A stretch of DNA of 64,000 nucleotides from Sipunculus nudus (lineage: Eukaryota > Annelida > Sipuncula > Golfingiida > Sipunculidae): NCBI GenBank assembly GCA_026874595.1, contig CM049319.1:66374417-66438416 (forward strand). The letters run 5' to 3'. Shown here piece after piece: positions 57,916 to 64,000 of the stretch. A program made the translations under genes and the position numbers. Every line of letters starts with the position of its first letter. Positions within the stretch are counted from its first letter, which is position 1. The notes beneath the pieces are model-generated. The model was given only the letters and a program-made list of their open reading frames with translations, searched no databases and had not been told where the DNA came from.

Positions 57916-59321
57916 TATAATAATATTAACTAGAAAAGCACCCATTGAGCGCAGACCTACGCAAAGGTAGCTCATTACCCCAAAAATGGTGGTGATGGTG
58001 ATCCGGATCACACCCATAAAATACTTGTTATCAACAATTCAGCAAAGTATTGGAATATTGTCCTTACTATTAGCAGAAGCAAATTTTAGGGGGGAGGGTC
58101 AAGGGATCCCCCCCCCCCTTATAAGCCGTTGCAGCCTTTTAAAGACCCATTTTTGCGACTTAGACACCCCCTTTTTTATTTTTATATGTTACTCAAATTT
58201 AATCGTAAGACGTTTATTGATGAGAATAAAAAATACTGATGCACATTTCAAGCGGAAATACCCTGAAAAATCATAATATTTAAGCATAACAATGTTATTT
58301 ATGAAGAGACTGTACCTATAGTTTATCTTTATGTCCAGATGTTATCAGTATCTTCAACGGATTTGCCAGAATGAAGATTTTTTGTGATACCCATAAGTGA
58401 ATAGAAATAGAGCAGCTAATCCTAATAATACCGTACAGTGTTAGACAACCCAGACTTTTAATACACCATGATGCAGACAACATTTAACTATTTCAGGAAA
58501 CGTATATGTTGAAGGGGTCCTAGAGAAATAGGTGGTACAATGTTTAGGAAAAATCGAAACAATAAGGTAAAAAAAGGCATGGTTCTCAGCCCCGTGTCAG
58601 TTTTAACTCCCCGCATTAAAAATTCTAATTTGATTTTTATCTTCCAAGAAGAAAAATAATTCAATTTTGATAATATTTCCTGTATGTAATATGTGATGCT
58701 TTTATCTGTTTAGCCAAAAAAATCTGATATTATCAATCTTTCTCCTGACCATATGACATTTTTATCGAAACATAAAAAAGGTAAAAAAAAATCGCCCGCC
58801 CGCAAGTTTTTTTTAAAGTGCCTTTGAACATACTTTTTTTTTGGCCTTTGCTGGTAAGACAATACAGAGACTTCAAAAGCTAAAACTCTGTTATTGATTA
58901 TAAACTTACCGAATGATGCTTTCGGCCATTTGACGATCAATCTACAGAACGCTATAAGCTTCACGGTGTCTTCTTGAGACTGTGGTGCTTGCGCCTGGCC
59001 AACGACAGGTGTCACCTCTGTACCAGGGGACTCCATGTTTGTCTTTTGTTTTGATCCGCCCATTGCGATGTCCACGTGACCTTGGCTGTTGTTTGTGGCT
59101 GCAAAATGCACCATTGGGTCTTTTTTAGGCTCGCCTCCGTTTTCATAAAGTCCGTCAGGTCTGACGGTTTGGTTAATACCATTTTCCGAAAGGCTGTGTT
59201 TCGTGGGCGATGTGGGTGTGAACCCCTGGTTGTCATTGCCTGTCGTTGGCTCTGTGCCCGTTTCCGGTTCATTTGCATTGTTCTCCTCGTTGTCATGGTT
59301 ATAGCCACGGTTGTCTGCCAT
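24049..59321 (-). CDS. Dispatched-like 12-TM RND transporter with sterol-sensing domain (ten coding exons)
   Basis: Coding exons on the minus strand: 59321-58910, 41442-39956, 39233-39012, 34852-34727, 33466-33287, 29154-29034, 28042-27903, 26608-26531, 25442-25272 and 24408-24049. Every junction is GT-AG and every phase agrees, giving about 1098 residues. Residues 1-137 are a polar cytosolic N-terminus; TM1 is at 139-154; a large outer loop follows; TM2-TM6 (about 397-549) form the sterol-sensing domain; TM7 is at 606-623; a second outer loop runs from 625 to about 920; TM8-TM12 follow. TM4 has GIGADDIF (D466, D467) and TM10 has GLAVDYVVH (D995). These are the ion-coupling acids of the RND family; in Dispatched they bind sodium and drive release of lipid-modified Hedgehog. 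Patched and PTCHD proteins are relatives, but the DD pair in TM4 fits Dispatched better. The true substrate is unknown. Confidence 0.88.
24409..25271 (-). other. Intron 9 of the Dispatched-like gene
   Basis: AT-rich. A CACATGCATGTA-type motif recurs near 24891, 24910 and 24940, and a run of GACAAACTAA-like short repeats (ACAAAxTAAC) fills about 25030-25240. Confidence 0.7.
25272..25442 (-). CDS. Dispatched-like gene, exon 9: TM8-TM9
   Basis: 171 bases, phase 0 at both ends, donor GGC|GTAAGT. It encodes residues 923-979, almost wholly hydrophobic (FSALIGIIIGISLAIPVLI and VTIILITASVVGVIPLAGW), two membrane spans. Confidence 0.9.
25443..26530 (-). other. Intron 8, with (TA)n and a recurring 45-bp motif
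   Basis: Holds GTGGCGCCAATTTACTTCAA followed by GGGATGACTCGCAGG at about 25881-25922, a motif also found at 26635 and 55685, then a (TA)n tract at 25957-26012. The rest is AT-rich without a gene. Confidence 0.7.
25957..26012. repeat. (TA)n microsatellite
   Basis: 56 bases of uninterrupted AT dinucleotides. Confidence 0.95.
26531..26608 (-). CDS. Dispatched-like gene, exon 8
   Basis: 78 bases, phase 0/0, donor CAACAG|GTGAGC and acceptor TCCCTAG. It encodes residues 897-922, MKTMPSTLQGGFQCTDQTWH then WLKVQQ. Too short to stand out alone; it is supported by splice sites, phase and position just before TM8. Confidence 0.8.
26609..27902 (-). other. Intron 7, with CA and TA microsatellites
   Basis: The 45-bp motif (TTCAAGGATTGGGATGACTC) is at about 26635-26680, then (CA)n at 26692-26713 and (TA)n at 26812-26870. 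The small open frames at 27382-27747 are not protein-like. Confidence 0.7.
26812..26870. repeat. (TA)n microsatellite
   Basis: 59 bases of TA. Open frames reading IYIYIY across it are artefacts. Confidence 0.95.
27903..28042 (-). CDS. Dispatched-like gene, exon 7 (second outer loop)
   Basis: 140 bases; two bases complete a Val codon from exon 6, then SSAKYYYGTRLRYAAFVVNT ... SWEDFMKEE, phase 0 at donor GAG|GTAAAA. Residues 850-896. Acceptor TTTTCTTGCAG is strong. Confidence 0.88.
28043..29033 (-). other. Intron 6 of the Dispatched-like gene
   Basis: No repeat or gene recognised; AT-rich. Confidence 0.6.
29034..29154 (-). CDS. Dispatched-like gene, exon 6 (second outer loop)
   Basis: 121 bases; VALSYWLYNGFNGINRNLMA then YGRFLGEEEISDQTVTVQLP plus one base. 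Acceptor GGTCTGCAG, donor CCAG|GTATGT. Residues 810-849. No long open frame marks it; splice sites and phase do. Confidence 0.85.
29155..33286 (-). other. Intron 5 of the Dispatched-like gene, 4.1 kb
   Basis: AT-rich with few landmarks: a C run near 29549, a G run near 32129 and a GA-rich patch near 33138-33180. Open frames at 31968-32270 and 32904-33155 show no motif and no splice context. Confidence 0.6.
33287..33466 (-). CDS. Dispatched-like gene, exon 5 (second outer loop)
   Basis: 180 bases, phase 0/0, donor GAA|GTGAGT, acceptor TTCATTACAG. It encodes residues 750-809: VEADSTRKAFINMTLVNVRK ... SSFNRYTE, with several N-x-S/T sites (NMT, NGT, NKT, NVS) that fit an extracellular loop. Confidence 0.88.
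33467..34726 (-). other. Intron 4 of the Dispatched-like gene
   Basis: Contains an A/T homopolymer patch near 33600-33635. No gene recognised. Confidence 0.6.
34727..34852 (-). CDS. Dispatched-like gene, exon 4 (second outer loop)
   Basis: 126 bases, phase 0/0, acceptor TTGTTTTAG and donor AAT|GTAAGT. Residues 708-749: AFCTKLKNLNSSQIDGLRIR then RNIVTQLPEIDCFIEPFADF and IN. The two cysteines may pair in the outer loop. Confidence 0.85.
34853..39011 (-). other. Intron 3 of the Dispatched-like gene, 4.2 kb
   Basis: Two related segments, about 35040-35105 and 35420-35480, share GTGCCAACTGCCT(A/G)G, A(A/T)CC(A/T)... and an AGGAGTGGTT/AGCAATGGTT step, so they are two copies of one dispersed repeat. 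A C run is at 37922-37937, a (TA)n tract at 38192-38255 and (TTA)n at 38266-38292. No gene is seen. Confidence 0.6.
38192..38255. repeat. (TA)n microsatellite followed by (TTA)n
   Basis: TA tract of about 64 bases with one interruption, then TTA repeats to 38292. Confidence 0.95.
39012..39233 (-). CDS. Dispatched-like gene, exon 3 (start of second outer loop)
   Basis: 222 bases, phase 0/0, acceptor TCTTGCCAG and donor CTGAGA|GTAAGT. Residues 634-707: IKFLPDHSNVGKYIDRRNKA ... QAQTALR. It contains VCHHTDVKCNGKTVW with two cysteines. Position right after TM7 fits the RND porter-like domain. Confidence 0.9.
39234..39955 (-). other. Intron 2 of the Dispatched-like gene
   Basis: 722 bases with a C run at 39480-39494 next to an A run. 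No gene. Confidence 0.7.
39956..41442 (-). CDS. Dispatched-like gene, exon 2: TM1, first outer loop, sterol-sensing domain, TM7
   Basis: 1487 bases, acceptor TTTTTCAACAG and donor GAATCG|GTAAGG. Residues 138-633. TM1 is GIALSVHISMLLITMLLIRA. The outer loop carries N-glycosylation sites (NVT, NCT, NLT). The sterol-sensing domain TM2-TM6 includes RYFGTFHILAVFIILGIGAD followed by D467, and the RKAAAAMFYTSLTTAIAF and FGVFSGLLVLVNYVSVV spans. A cysteine run CCCC follows TM6 (VCCCCPRHP), a possible palmitoylation site by inference. A whole half-transporter in one exon contrasts with the seven small exons after it. Confidence 0.95.
44062..44157. repeat. 48-bp direct duplication
   Basis: AGGTTTTATTTTGTACTAGA and the following bases occur twice in tandem (44062-44109 and 44110-44157) with few differences. 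A young local duplication. Confidence 0.85.
44315..44784 (+). repeat. 5' LTR remnant
   Basis: Matches the right LTR from TGTTACAGGTGCCC onward, through GTGCACACGGATGTTCCATG and GGACACAGACGTGTGTATGT. The match stops after GAGCTTTAC at 44784, where the right LTR goes on (49085), so the last ~230 bases of the left LTR are missing. A TATAAATAGGG near 44598 is a good TATA box. Confidence 0.9.
44811..45170 (+). pseudogene. Integrase C-terminal part of the LTR element
   Basis: Frame reads SQGALERSHQSLKNMIRTYR, DWDEGIHLLLFAVRESFQES and LGFSPFKLVFGH, the usual text around the last catalytic glutamate and the GKxxF-like end of gypsy/retroviral integrases. In-frame stops occur at about 45042 and 45165. 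The start of the domain (zinc finger, first Asp residues) is absent. Confidence 0.85.
45495..46142 (+). pseudogene. Reverse transcriptase of the LTR element (frameshifted)
   Basis: The first part runs QQQQDLKNLLRNYEHLFSD to FIKPSNSNWSSPCILVPKP and NYRKLNSVTKT; near 45845 a shift moves to another frame, giving DTFPIPRIDDCIDRVGSSRY, FAFVTPQGLYQYKVVPFGMK, SPATFRRLI and the active-site YIDDLIVYS. A stop follows at 46141. The metal-binding YxDD is intact but the frame is broken. Confidence 0.92.
46230..46902 (+). pseudogene. RNase H region of the LTR element
   Basis: Reads FLGIVGYYRKFCTNFFAVAE, LTHLLKK, then FKLAVDASDAAAGAVLLQ (the first RNase H Asp), FSDHNPLTFMNK and RLLRWSLFLQD; a stop at 46832 precedes RHIKGKDNVLADCLSR, the expected end of the domain. 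Between 46142 and 46230 another stop and a shift separate it from the reverse transcriptase. Confidence 0.9.
47055..47358 (+). repeat. 3' LTR, first part
   Basis: TGTTACAGGTGCCCC, then the same sequence as the left LTR, including TATAAATAGGG near 47336. It ends at GGCTGTATTTTA, where the nested LINE tail begins. The polypurine run sits just before it at 47045-47054. Confidence 0.9.
47359..48931 (-). mobile_element. 5'-truncated LINE (CR1/Jockey type) nested in the 3' LTR
   Basis: On the minus strand the sequence reads FDSICHTRLLDKLYKYGIRN, WFKLYLSNR, ISMGVSQGSV, then after a shift LFADDTCLYVSGPT (the FADD active site), NKLTINTEKSYLMVIGSRQK, LGLTLDSCLTWRAHI and VQKFQNRAARIITGNYDKN. The 3' end is a tail of AAAT repeats at 47359-47385. 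The 5' end is cut inside the reverse transcriptase. LTR sequence resumes at about 48932 (GAGAGAAAATTCCAAAGG), with about 20 bases of LTR lost at the junction. Confidence 0.88.
48932..49314 (+). repeat. 3' LTR, second part
   Basis: Matches the left LTR from GGACACAGACGTGTGTATGT to GAGCTTTAC, then continues to AATAAAGTATAG (49290-49301, poly(A) signal of the element) and the end GTTAACA. Confidence 0.9.
49900..50537 (+). mobile_element. LINE 3' fragment
   Basis: Reads AFYRGSVIWNTFPIKLEV near 49997-50052, the usual C-terminal phrase of CR1/Jockey-type LINE proteins, in a frame broken by stops. The end, ATGAAGGCTACTCTGGAAAA then TAATAAATAAATAAAAC (50520-50537), is a typical LINE tail. Its 5' limit is uncertain. 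Confidence 0.65.
50675..50775. repeat. Dispersed repeat with GGCGTTAATT / GGCCGGCTTTTATT steps
   Basis: TATTTCCTTGAATAGACGCT, GGGCGTTAATTTTTTTC, AAGGCCGGCTTTTATTTAAG and GCCAGCGTTTATTAAAAAAT form short internal repeats of GCG/GGC plus TTTATT. I know this style of sequence as a common invertebrate dispersed repeat; no coding capacity. Confidence 0.5.
51755..52020. repeat. Diverged dispersed repeat, copy 1 (partner at 63040)
   Basis: Shares in order with 63040-63265: ATTTCGACATGC, GTCCAGACG(A/G)(A/G)AATC, GGAGAGAG(A/C)CTTG, GG(A/C)AA(A/G)GG and TTGGACCACGCCC. The spacing is similar but not equal. No coding frame. Confidence 0.55.
52021..54370. other. Intronic DNA, nothing recognised
   Basis: Mixed AT-rich sequence without a repeat I can name and without an exon that fits the Dispatched-like frame. 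Confidence 0.5.
54377..54454. repeat. (TA)n microsatellite
   Basis: About 78 bases of TA with two TACATA breaks near the end. Confidence 0.95.
54590..54690. repeat. (TA)n microsatellite
   Basis: About 100 bases of TA with a single TG break near 54632. Confidence 0.95.
54695..54920. other. GC-richer island between TA tracts, function unknown
   Basis: About 220 bases with clearly higher GC than its surroundings and open frames on both strands. It has no recognised motif and no splice fit with the host gene. It could be a fragment of a mobile element or captured DNA. Confidence 0.35.
55683..55838. repeat. 45-bp motif followed by (TA)n
   Basis: GTGACGTCAATCTATCTTCA and AGGGTTGGGATGACTC at about 55687-55725, then (TA)n at 55783-55838. 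Third copy of the motif seen at 25881 and 26635. Confidence 0.65.
56205..56375 (-). repeat. Dispersed repeat with ACCTCCGCCAAGG end
   Basis: Contains TAGGACGGCACCCAGAGAAG, short ACAAAAACAGA repeats, ACCTACGCCGGTAAA and a self-complementary GGCGGAGGT. Its end is similar to 57940-57970 (GCACCCATTGAGCGCAGACC). The open frame across it is repeat-derived. Confidence 0.45.
57240..57650. repeat. Dispersed repeat, copy A (partner at 58040)
   Basis: Shares with 58040-58290: AGTATTG(A/G)(A/G)ATATTGT, GG(T/G)GGGGGTGGTCCC-like text, GTTGCAG, TTTTATATGTTAC(C/T)CAAAT, GTAAG(T/A)CGTT, GCACATTTCAA(A/G)CG(A/G)AAATA and AAATCATAAT. About 410 bases here. Confidence 0.75.
57862..57927. repeat. (AAT)n microsatellite
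   Basis: AATAATAAT over about 60 bases, read as poly-Ile or poly-Asn by spurious open frames. Confidence 0.95.
57928..58025 (-). repeat. Dispersed SINE-like repeat, copy 4 (partial, opposite strand)
   Basis: ACTAGAAAAGCACCCATTGA, GCGCAGACCTACGC and GGTGATCCGGATCACACC fit the end and the inverted GATCC core of copies 1-3. The (AAT)n tract lies directly against it. Confidence 0.5.
58040..58290. repeat. Dispersed repeat, copy B
   Basis: Second copy of the 57240 family, same strand, with an internal deletion of about 100 bases and a C run near 58111-58119. Confidence 0.75.
58910..59321 (-). CDS. Dispatched-like gene, exon 1 (start codon, cytosolic N-terminus)
   Basis: 412 bases from ATG to donor TCATTCG|GTAAGT. 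Residues 1-137 are rich in N, G, E, T, Q and P (MADNRGYNHDNEENNANEPE ...), likely disordered, ending in FCRLIVKWPKASF just before TM1. A CAG just upstream (acceptor TTTTAACAG, exon start about 59327) suggests a separate 5' non-coding exon further up. Sequence read past the donor (58710-58909) is intron. Confidence 0.9.
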
Positions 59322-59368
59322 ATTTTCCTGTTAAAACCTGTAAAGTGCATTAATAAAAATTTGTACTA

Positions 59369-59392
<24 letters not shown>

Positions 59393-59406
<14 letters not shown>

Positions 59407-59477
59407 GTGTATATGTATATACCATGCATACGGCTTTTTGAATCTAACCGAAGGGTACTTACACTATGTACAATATG

Positions 59478-59562
<85 letters not shown>
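59393..59562. repeat. CA and TA microsatellites upstream of the Dispatched-like start
   Basis: (CA)n at about 59370-59392, short TA at 59393-59408 and (TA)n at 59482-59562 with TTTAT breaks. Small open frames here are artefacts. Confidence 0.9.
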
Positions 59563-59565
<3 letters not shown>

Positions 59566-59599
59566 TGTGTGTATGTTTGTGTGTTAGTACGCCGTTAGT

Positions 59600-62500
59600 G
59601 TAGTTTAATGCATAATCAGATAATCTCCTGTTCTTGTCTTTGGACACAGCAGGGTTTTTTTTCCAAAACATCCTCAAAATTCCTCAGAAATCCTCATATG
59701 AACATGGACCTTGTTTCAGGGATGGGGATACAGGAGTGTGTCCCACTATTTCCGTAGTAGACTAAGTGCTTCTAAATACACTGTTGAAAATTCATTTATG
59801 GTCAAAGAAAATATATATCCCATAATACATATGGTAAACTGGTGGGGTGATAAAACTTCTGCATATCCTCAGAGAGGGTTTCAACCCTATTTGTCATCGA
59901 GGGCAAGGGGGAGGGGGGGGGCAGGTGCGGAGAATTTTTTGGCGTGGTTTACTCACATTTTATCAGCCATCAAAGGTTACATTCACACGTGGGCGGATAC
60001 AGGATCCTAACAAAGGCTTTGGCCCAGCACCCGCAGTACAAGCAGACTTACAGGAAACGGCACCAGGAACAGACTCAAAACCGGCGCTTCTTATATGGTC
60101 TGGTCATATTTTACACCCCCCCCCCCCCCATGACTCCACTTATTCCCCCCTCCCCTCGAGCTCAGAGGACTTCCTGTCACATCTCATGTTACTTTCGTGA
60201 CATGCCATAATCTCAAATGTTAATCAACCTGCATGTTTTCACTAATTTTCTGTTCTTCTGCTCACGACTCGCAAGCACCGCCGAAATAAATTATGCCAAT
60301 TACCCGTGAGGACACGAAGTGTCAGATGAAAACGTCTGGCTTCAAAGGCACATTGTCGAAGCAGTCACGTTGCTCGCATTGCGTCTGGATTCCTAGAGCA
60401 TGAGGACTTCCAACTGATTACATTGTGAAGCCTGGAATAGAACAAAAACAACTCAGTGGTCGCAGGTTCAACCCAGCATCCTGGTATTATCCGTGTTTTT
60501 ACCGGGTTCTGGTTAAAACTCGGGCTGGGTAAAAAAGGTTTTACCAAGGTATTACCCAGGATTTCTTGGTTTTACCACTTATTCCTATTAATGAAGGTGA
60601 TGGTCTATGTACAAGAGTTTAGAGTGTAAAGACTCTCATTAAATACCATGGTCCACACGTCTAAATCAACTTTGATCAAGTCCTCTTCAACCTTTGATAC
60701 TATTCGATAAAACAATATACTAAGTTACCAGTCATGAATATTCATGAATATCTTTCAATATTAACAATTGTGGCCCTGGAGACCCAAAGGGTTAAGCCTT
60801 CAGGTTTCGTGCCGCAGACGAATCAATACAGACTGCGTGGTGAAACAGAACCAAGGACAACCCCAATGAAAGCGTTGGCAGGCTACCCTGCTATAACAAA
60901 ATTATCGACCATTAATGGAGGAGTTACTGTAAACGGTTCACACTCAGGAAAAAAATCAATCGTGGAATATATTAATGCTACATGTGCTGAGTCATGTATC
61001 TTGTTCAATTATGACTTTTAATATTTATTATATACTTCCGGTCACTCAAAACAGAACGAATGGCGTAAATGAGAGTTTAAACCAGATTTAGCTGGACCAG
61101 GTTCAGGCCTGTGATAGTTGGACTCTGGCTAAATGAGAGGAAGGGACTAGAGTGGCATATACCTCAAAGATTCCAGGGTAAGAACAATGTAGGTAAGGGG
61201 TGCATTAAAATGCTTATGGTTGGCGTCACAGGAAAGAAAAAAAAATACAAATAAAATTGACGAAAGAAAGCAGGGCGTGTCCCTCTTACTTCTTTTACTT
61301 CAATGCCGTGGCTTATATAAGGGACAATTTTTATATTTACAATAAACGCGGCATTGCTTGGCTCCGGCAATGGGTTTGCATTCAACAATAATACTGCCTT
61401 GAAATGCAGACATATATCTCCAGACCTTTCTATTGCACATATATCTTCTTTTCTTCTTAAACATTAATCTCTCTAAATTTGGACGTATTGAACAATAATG
61501 CATTGTAAAATATTCTCTGTAACTGCTTTATAAAAACAAAATATCAAAACAAGAAAAAACGAAGCATTTTAGATTACCTGATTTTAAACAATATATTATG
61601 TGCTTATGGAAAAGTTTTGTCCTGAGCGTTTATCTTAAGATGACGTAATTGACCGAAAAAAAGTTCTAATTAAGGGTTAATTAACAGGTCCTTCAGCAAT
61701 TAGGTCACCTGTCTACTCTGGCTTGCACAAAAGGGTTAATAAACAGGGGCCAGTTTATCAAGATAAGCAGTGCTCAGGCTATAGAGACCTAGCAGCTTCT
61801 ACTAAATGTAACAATCCCATTTGTCAATCAAGTTTTAATTCCTTTTGCTGGCCAAACAGCCACTAAAGAATGGTATAGTTCTCTCTAGACATACAGATGT
61901 GTCTGTATACACCCCACGTGGGGTTGACAAGTTATATAAAATGCTACTTTTTCTAAATATTTAGCAAGATTGTAAATAACAATCTTTTTTACGAGGTGTG
62001 TATAACAGTGACCAAGTAGTTAACACATTTCCTTAGCATTTTATGATTTTTCAACGACACAAGGCCTAAACTGAATTCAACAGAATGAGTTAGACACCCT
62101 TTTTTGGAAAAGCGGATCGATGATAAAGGCTGGAAAGGATGGAAAAAATACTGCATTATGTCCTAGATAACAAACTTTAAAATGGTATGGCTTTTATGGT
62201 GGAAATGAAGTAACAAATATCCCATGACCCTATGTTGTGTCCCCGCGCCACAGATGAAGGTAATGTAATATGACTACTGATGAATATGCTTATTAATAGA
62301 AGTATATCGAGCCCTGCAATTTAGATATAAATTATATTGTTTCTCCGTTTATACAAAATATCTGAAACGGTTAACAGTGATTTCCATGTTTTTCGTATAA
62401 CATTATAGCAGAAAGGTATTACGACAAACCTTAAGAGAGACATATTACACAAGTAAATTGTGCTGATTTGGATAAGGGTAGAGGATTATTATTATTTGTC

Positions 62501-62700
62501 GGATGACTCTTTAGCTAATGCGCGCGTCAATTTTGACACCCCCCCCCCGTTCAATACTTTTTTTATTTTTATATTCCAAGCGCTCGAAAACCACGTAAAC
62601 AATATTCATTAAAATCCAACTTTTTTACTTATCATGTCTTTGCGCATGATGCATTGATAGATTTGTCTTTCTGGAGGACTAGCTTCTGAGGGAAGAGACA
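59600..62700. other. DNA 5' of the Dispatched-like gene, no gene seen
   Basis: A 5' non-coding exon and promoter probably lie here or beyond, but I cannot place them. C/G runs occur near 59911-59921 and 60114-60128. A pol III B-box-like GGTTCAACCC at 60462 has no matching A box. Confidence 0.4.
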
Positions 62701-62937
62701 ATTAAAATACCGGTAAACAGTTAAAATACCGGTAAACAGTTAAAATACCGGTAAACAGTTAAAATACCGGTAAACAATTAAAATACCGTAAACCGTTGAA
62801 ATACCGCAAACAATTGAAATACCGTAAACAGTTCATATACCGTAATTAGTTAAAATAGCGTAAACAGTTGAAATACCGTAAACAGTTAAAATACCGTAAA
62901 CAGTTAAAATACCATAAACAGTTAAAAGACCGTAATT
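62701..62937. repeat. Minisatellite, 18-19 bp unit, about 13 copies
   Basis: The first four units read AAAATACCGGTAAACAGTT (19 bp); from about 62781 the unit loses one G to ATACCGTAAACAGTT (18 bp) and gains point changes (ATTAGTT, TAGCG, ACCATAAA). The GG-to-G change along the array marks two subfamilies. Confidence 0.95.
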
Positions 62938-64000
62938 TTGTTTAGTTATCTTTTACAAGTTTATCCAATTGGCTCAAATGAATTATAGCCAGTTTAGCAA
63001 GGTGGCCATAAAATTCCTGTATACATTTTAGTTACAAGTGGTATACCTAATATTTCGACATGCCATCTGAGTCATACGGGTGTGTACCCTAAATGACAGC
63101 CTCATGAGCGGGTTCGTTAAACAGAGAAACAAACCTTTCAGGTTTCGATGAGGGCGGTTTGAGGCGACACGGAAGTACTCTGAGGACAGCGTCCAGACGG
63201 GAATCTATCTGCGGAGAGAGCTTGGTGGCAAGGGGCTTCTTTGGACCACGCCCCCAAATTATAGTAGAGAGAATAGAACTGTTCCATTCGGTTTATCACA
63301 TTGAATCATGTATATTCTTTTCTTCCATGATGATATGAGTACATCAGGTAACTTAACTAATTTACTTGGTGAGAACAAGCAGAATTTACGCCATCTCGAC
63401 CCTTTTTTACGACCAGCGTACTTTGCGTGCCTTTATATCATGCAATGATTACCGTACTGTAAGACGTTATGAGGATACATATACTTTCGTAATTTTTAAC
63501 ATCACTGTCATTTGACATAAACCAGACCATTTGTTCATTATTTTCAGTATACTTTCTAATAACAACTACAGAAGTATCAAAGCAACAGGATGGATAAATG
63601 TTACAGTACATTCCCTTATATGGCTTGTATCACGACTCAAGTAAGGTTTACCAACCCAATATAATTGCCTATAGTGAGTTCTGCATTCACGGCTAATGCT
63701 GAATACACTTCATGTCGACCTAAAGTTACATAAAAAAAGGCTTGATATACAAACGGTAATGTAAATGGTTGTCCTTTCGTTGGACCCCTTCGTGTGTATA
63801 GAGTCATGTTGCTGTTCCCAGTGTTGATCCGTTGTTATGGATTAGAGATTAGCTTGTAAGGCCTTTTTGTTACAGTGGTGCCCGTGCTGGCTTAATTAGG
63901 GGACCGGTGGATTGGTGGACAGGACTGTCAATAGCATCCGGTGTCTGAGTGTTGTGGTTACTGATCCTGTTTAAGCCGAGGAGTGTCTTGGATTGTTGTG
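62938..64000. other. Window end; diverged repeat copy 2 at about 63040-63265
   Basis: The repeat partner of 51755-52020 lies at about 63050-63265 (ATTTCGACATGCC, GCGTCCAGACGGGAATC, TTTGGACCACGCCC). The remainder has no recognised feature; no exon or RNA gene is seen up to the window end. Confidence 0.45.

Larger units (their letters stand above)
41443..58909 (-). other. Intron 1 of the Dispatched-like gene, 17.5 kb, rich in retroelements
   Basis: Joins exon 1 and exon 2 in matching phase (one base plus two, making a Gly codon). It holds the LTR element (44315-49314), two LINE fragments, several TA tracts and other repeats listed separately. From 41600 to 44050 I recognise nothing beyond AT-rich DNA. 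Confidence 0.8.

Noticed and set aside
58710-58909. Extension of the exon 1 open frame to 203 residues
   Set aside because: A good donor at 58910 in the right phase for exon 2 ends the exon; the remaining text is low complexity and lacks a TM1.
60455-60475. GGTTCAACCC as a tRNA or SINE B box
   Set aside because: No A box at the right distance and no cloverleaf could be drawn.

Overview
This is a window of eukaryotic nuclear DNA, AT-rich and intron-rich with long introns, GT-AG splice sites, many simple repeats and dense transposon debris. The mix of repeats (arrays of about 160 and 330 bp ending in an AGCTCAG/CTGAGCT hairpin, a Penelope-like element with a GIY-YIG domain, a CR1/Jockey-type LINE, and a Ty3/gypsy element with integrase before reverse transcriptase) together with a Dispatched-like gene points to an invertebrate animal. 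I think a lophotrochozoan, most likely a mollusc, but that is an inference from repeat style and not proven.

Two protein-coding genes can be supported, both on the minus strand. (1) At 10127-11868 lies a glutamine-synthetase-fold gene of the lengsin / GS-I-like class, in two coding exons joined in phase, 443 residues. (2) At 24049-59321 lies a Dispatched-like 12-TM RND / sterol-sensing-domain transporter gene. I assembled ten coding exons whose splice sites and phases all agree and which give one open frame of about 1098 residues from ATG to stop. Its largest intron (41443-58909, 17.5 kb) is filled with retroelements.

Left repeat region (0.5-7.9 kb): several tandem repeat types sharing the palindrome GGTGGCGCCACC, and one repeat-carrying mobile element (3570-7304, minus) nested inside another copy of its own family (3115-7872, plus). 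Middle left (7.9-24 kb): the lengsin-like gene, then a 10-copy array of a 156-bp unit (16.2-17.9 kb) that carries perfect AGGTCAnnnTGACCT palindromes, a broken Penelope-like endonuclease (18.55-18.99 kb), a tiny TIR element (19.6 kb), and a complete-looking plus-strand copy of the hairpin-ended element (19.87-21.76 kb).

Middle and right (24-59 kb): the Dispatched-like gene. Its introns hold (TA)n tracts, a short motif that recurs beside them, an LTR retrotransposon (44315-49314) whose 3' LTR is split by a 5'-truncated LINE, and a second LINE tail. The last 4.7 kb lies 5' of the Dispatched-like start codon and has no recognisable gene; it contains an 18-19 bp minisatellite (62.7 kb) and a diverged copy of a repeat also seen at 51.8 kb.

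The two genes have no evident functional link: one is a cytosolic GS-fold protein, the other a membrane transporter of the Hedgehog-release family. The remaining space is explained mostly by repeats.
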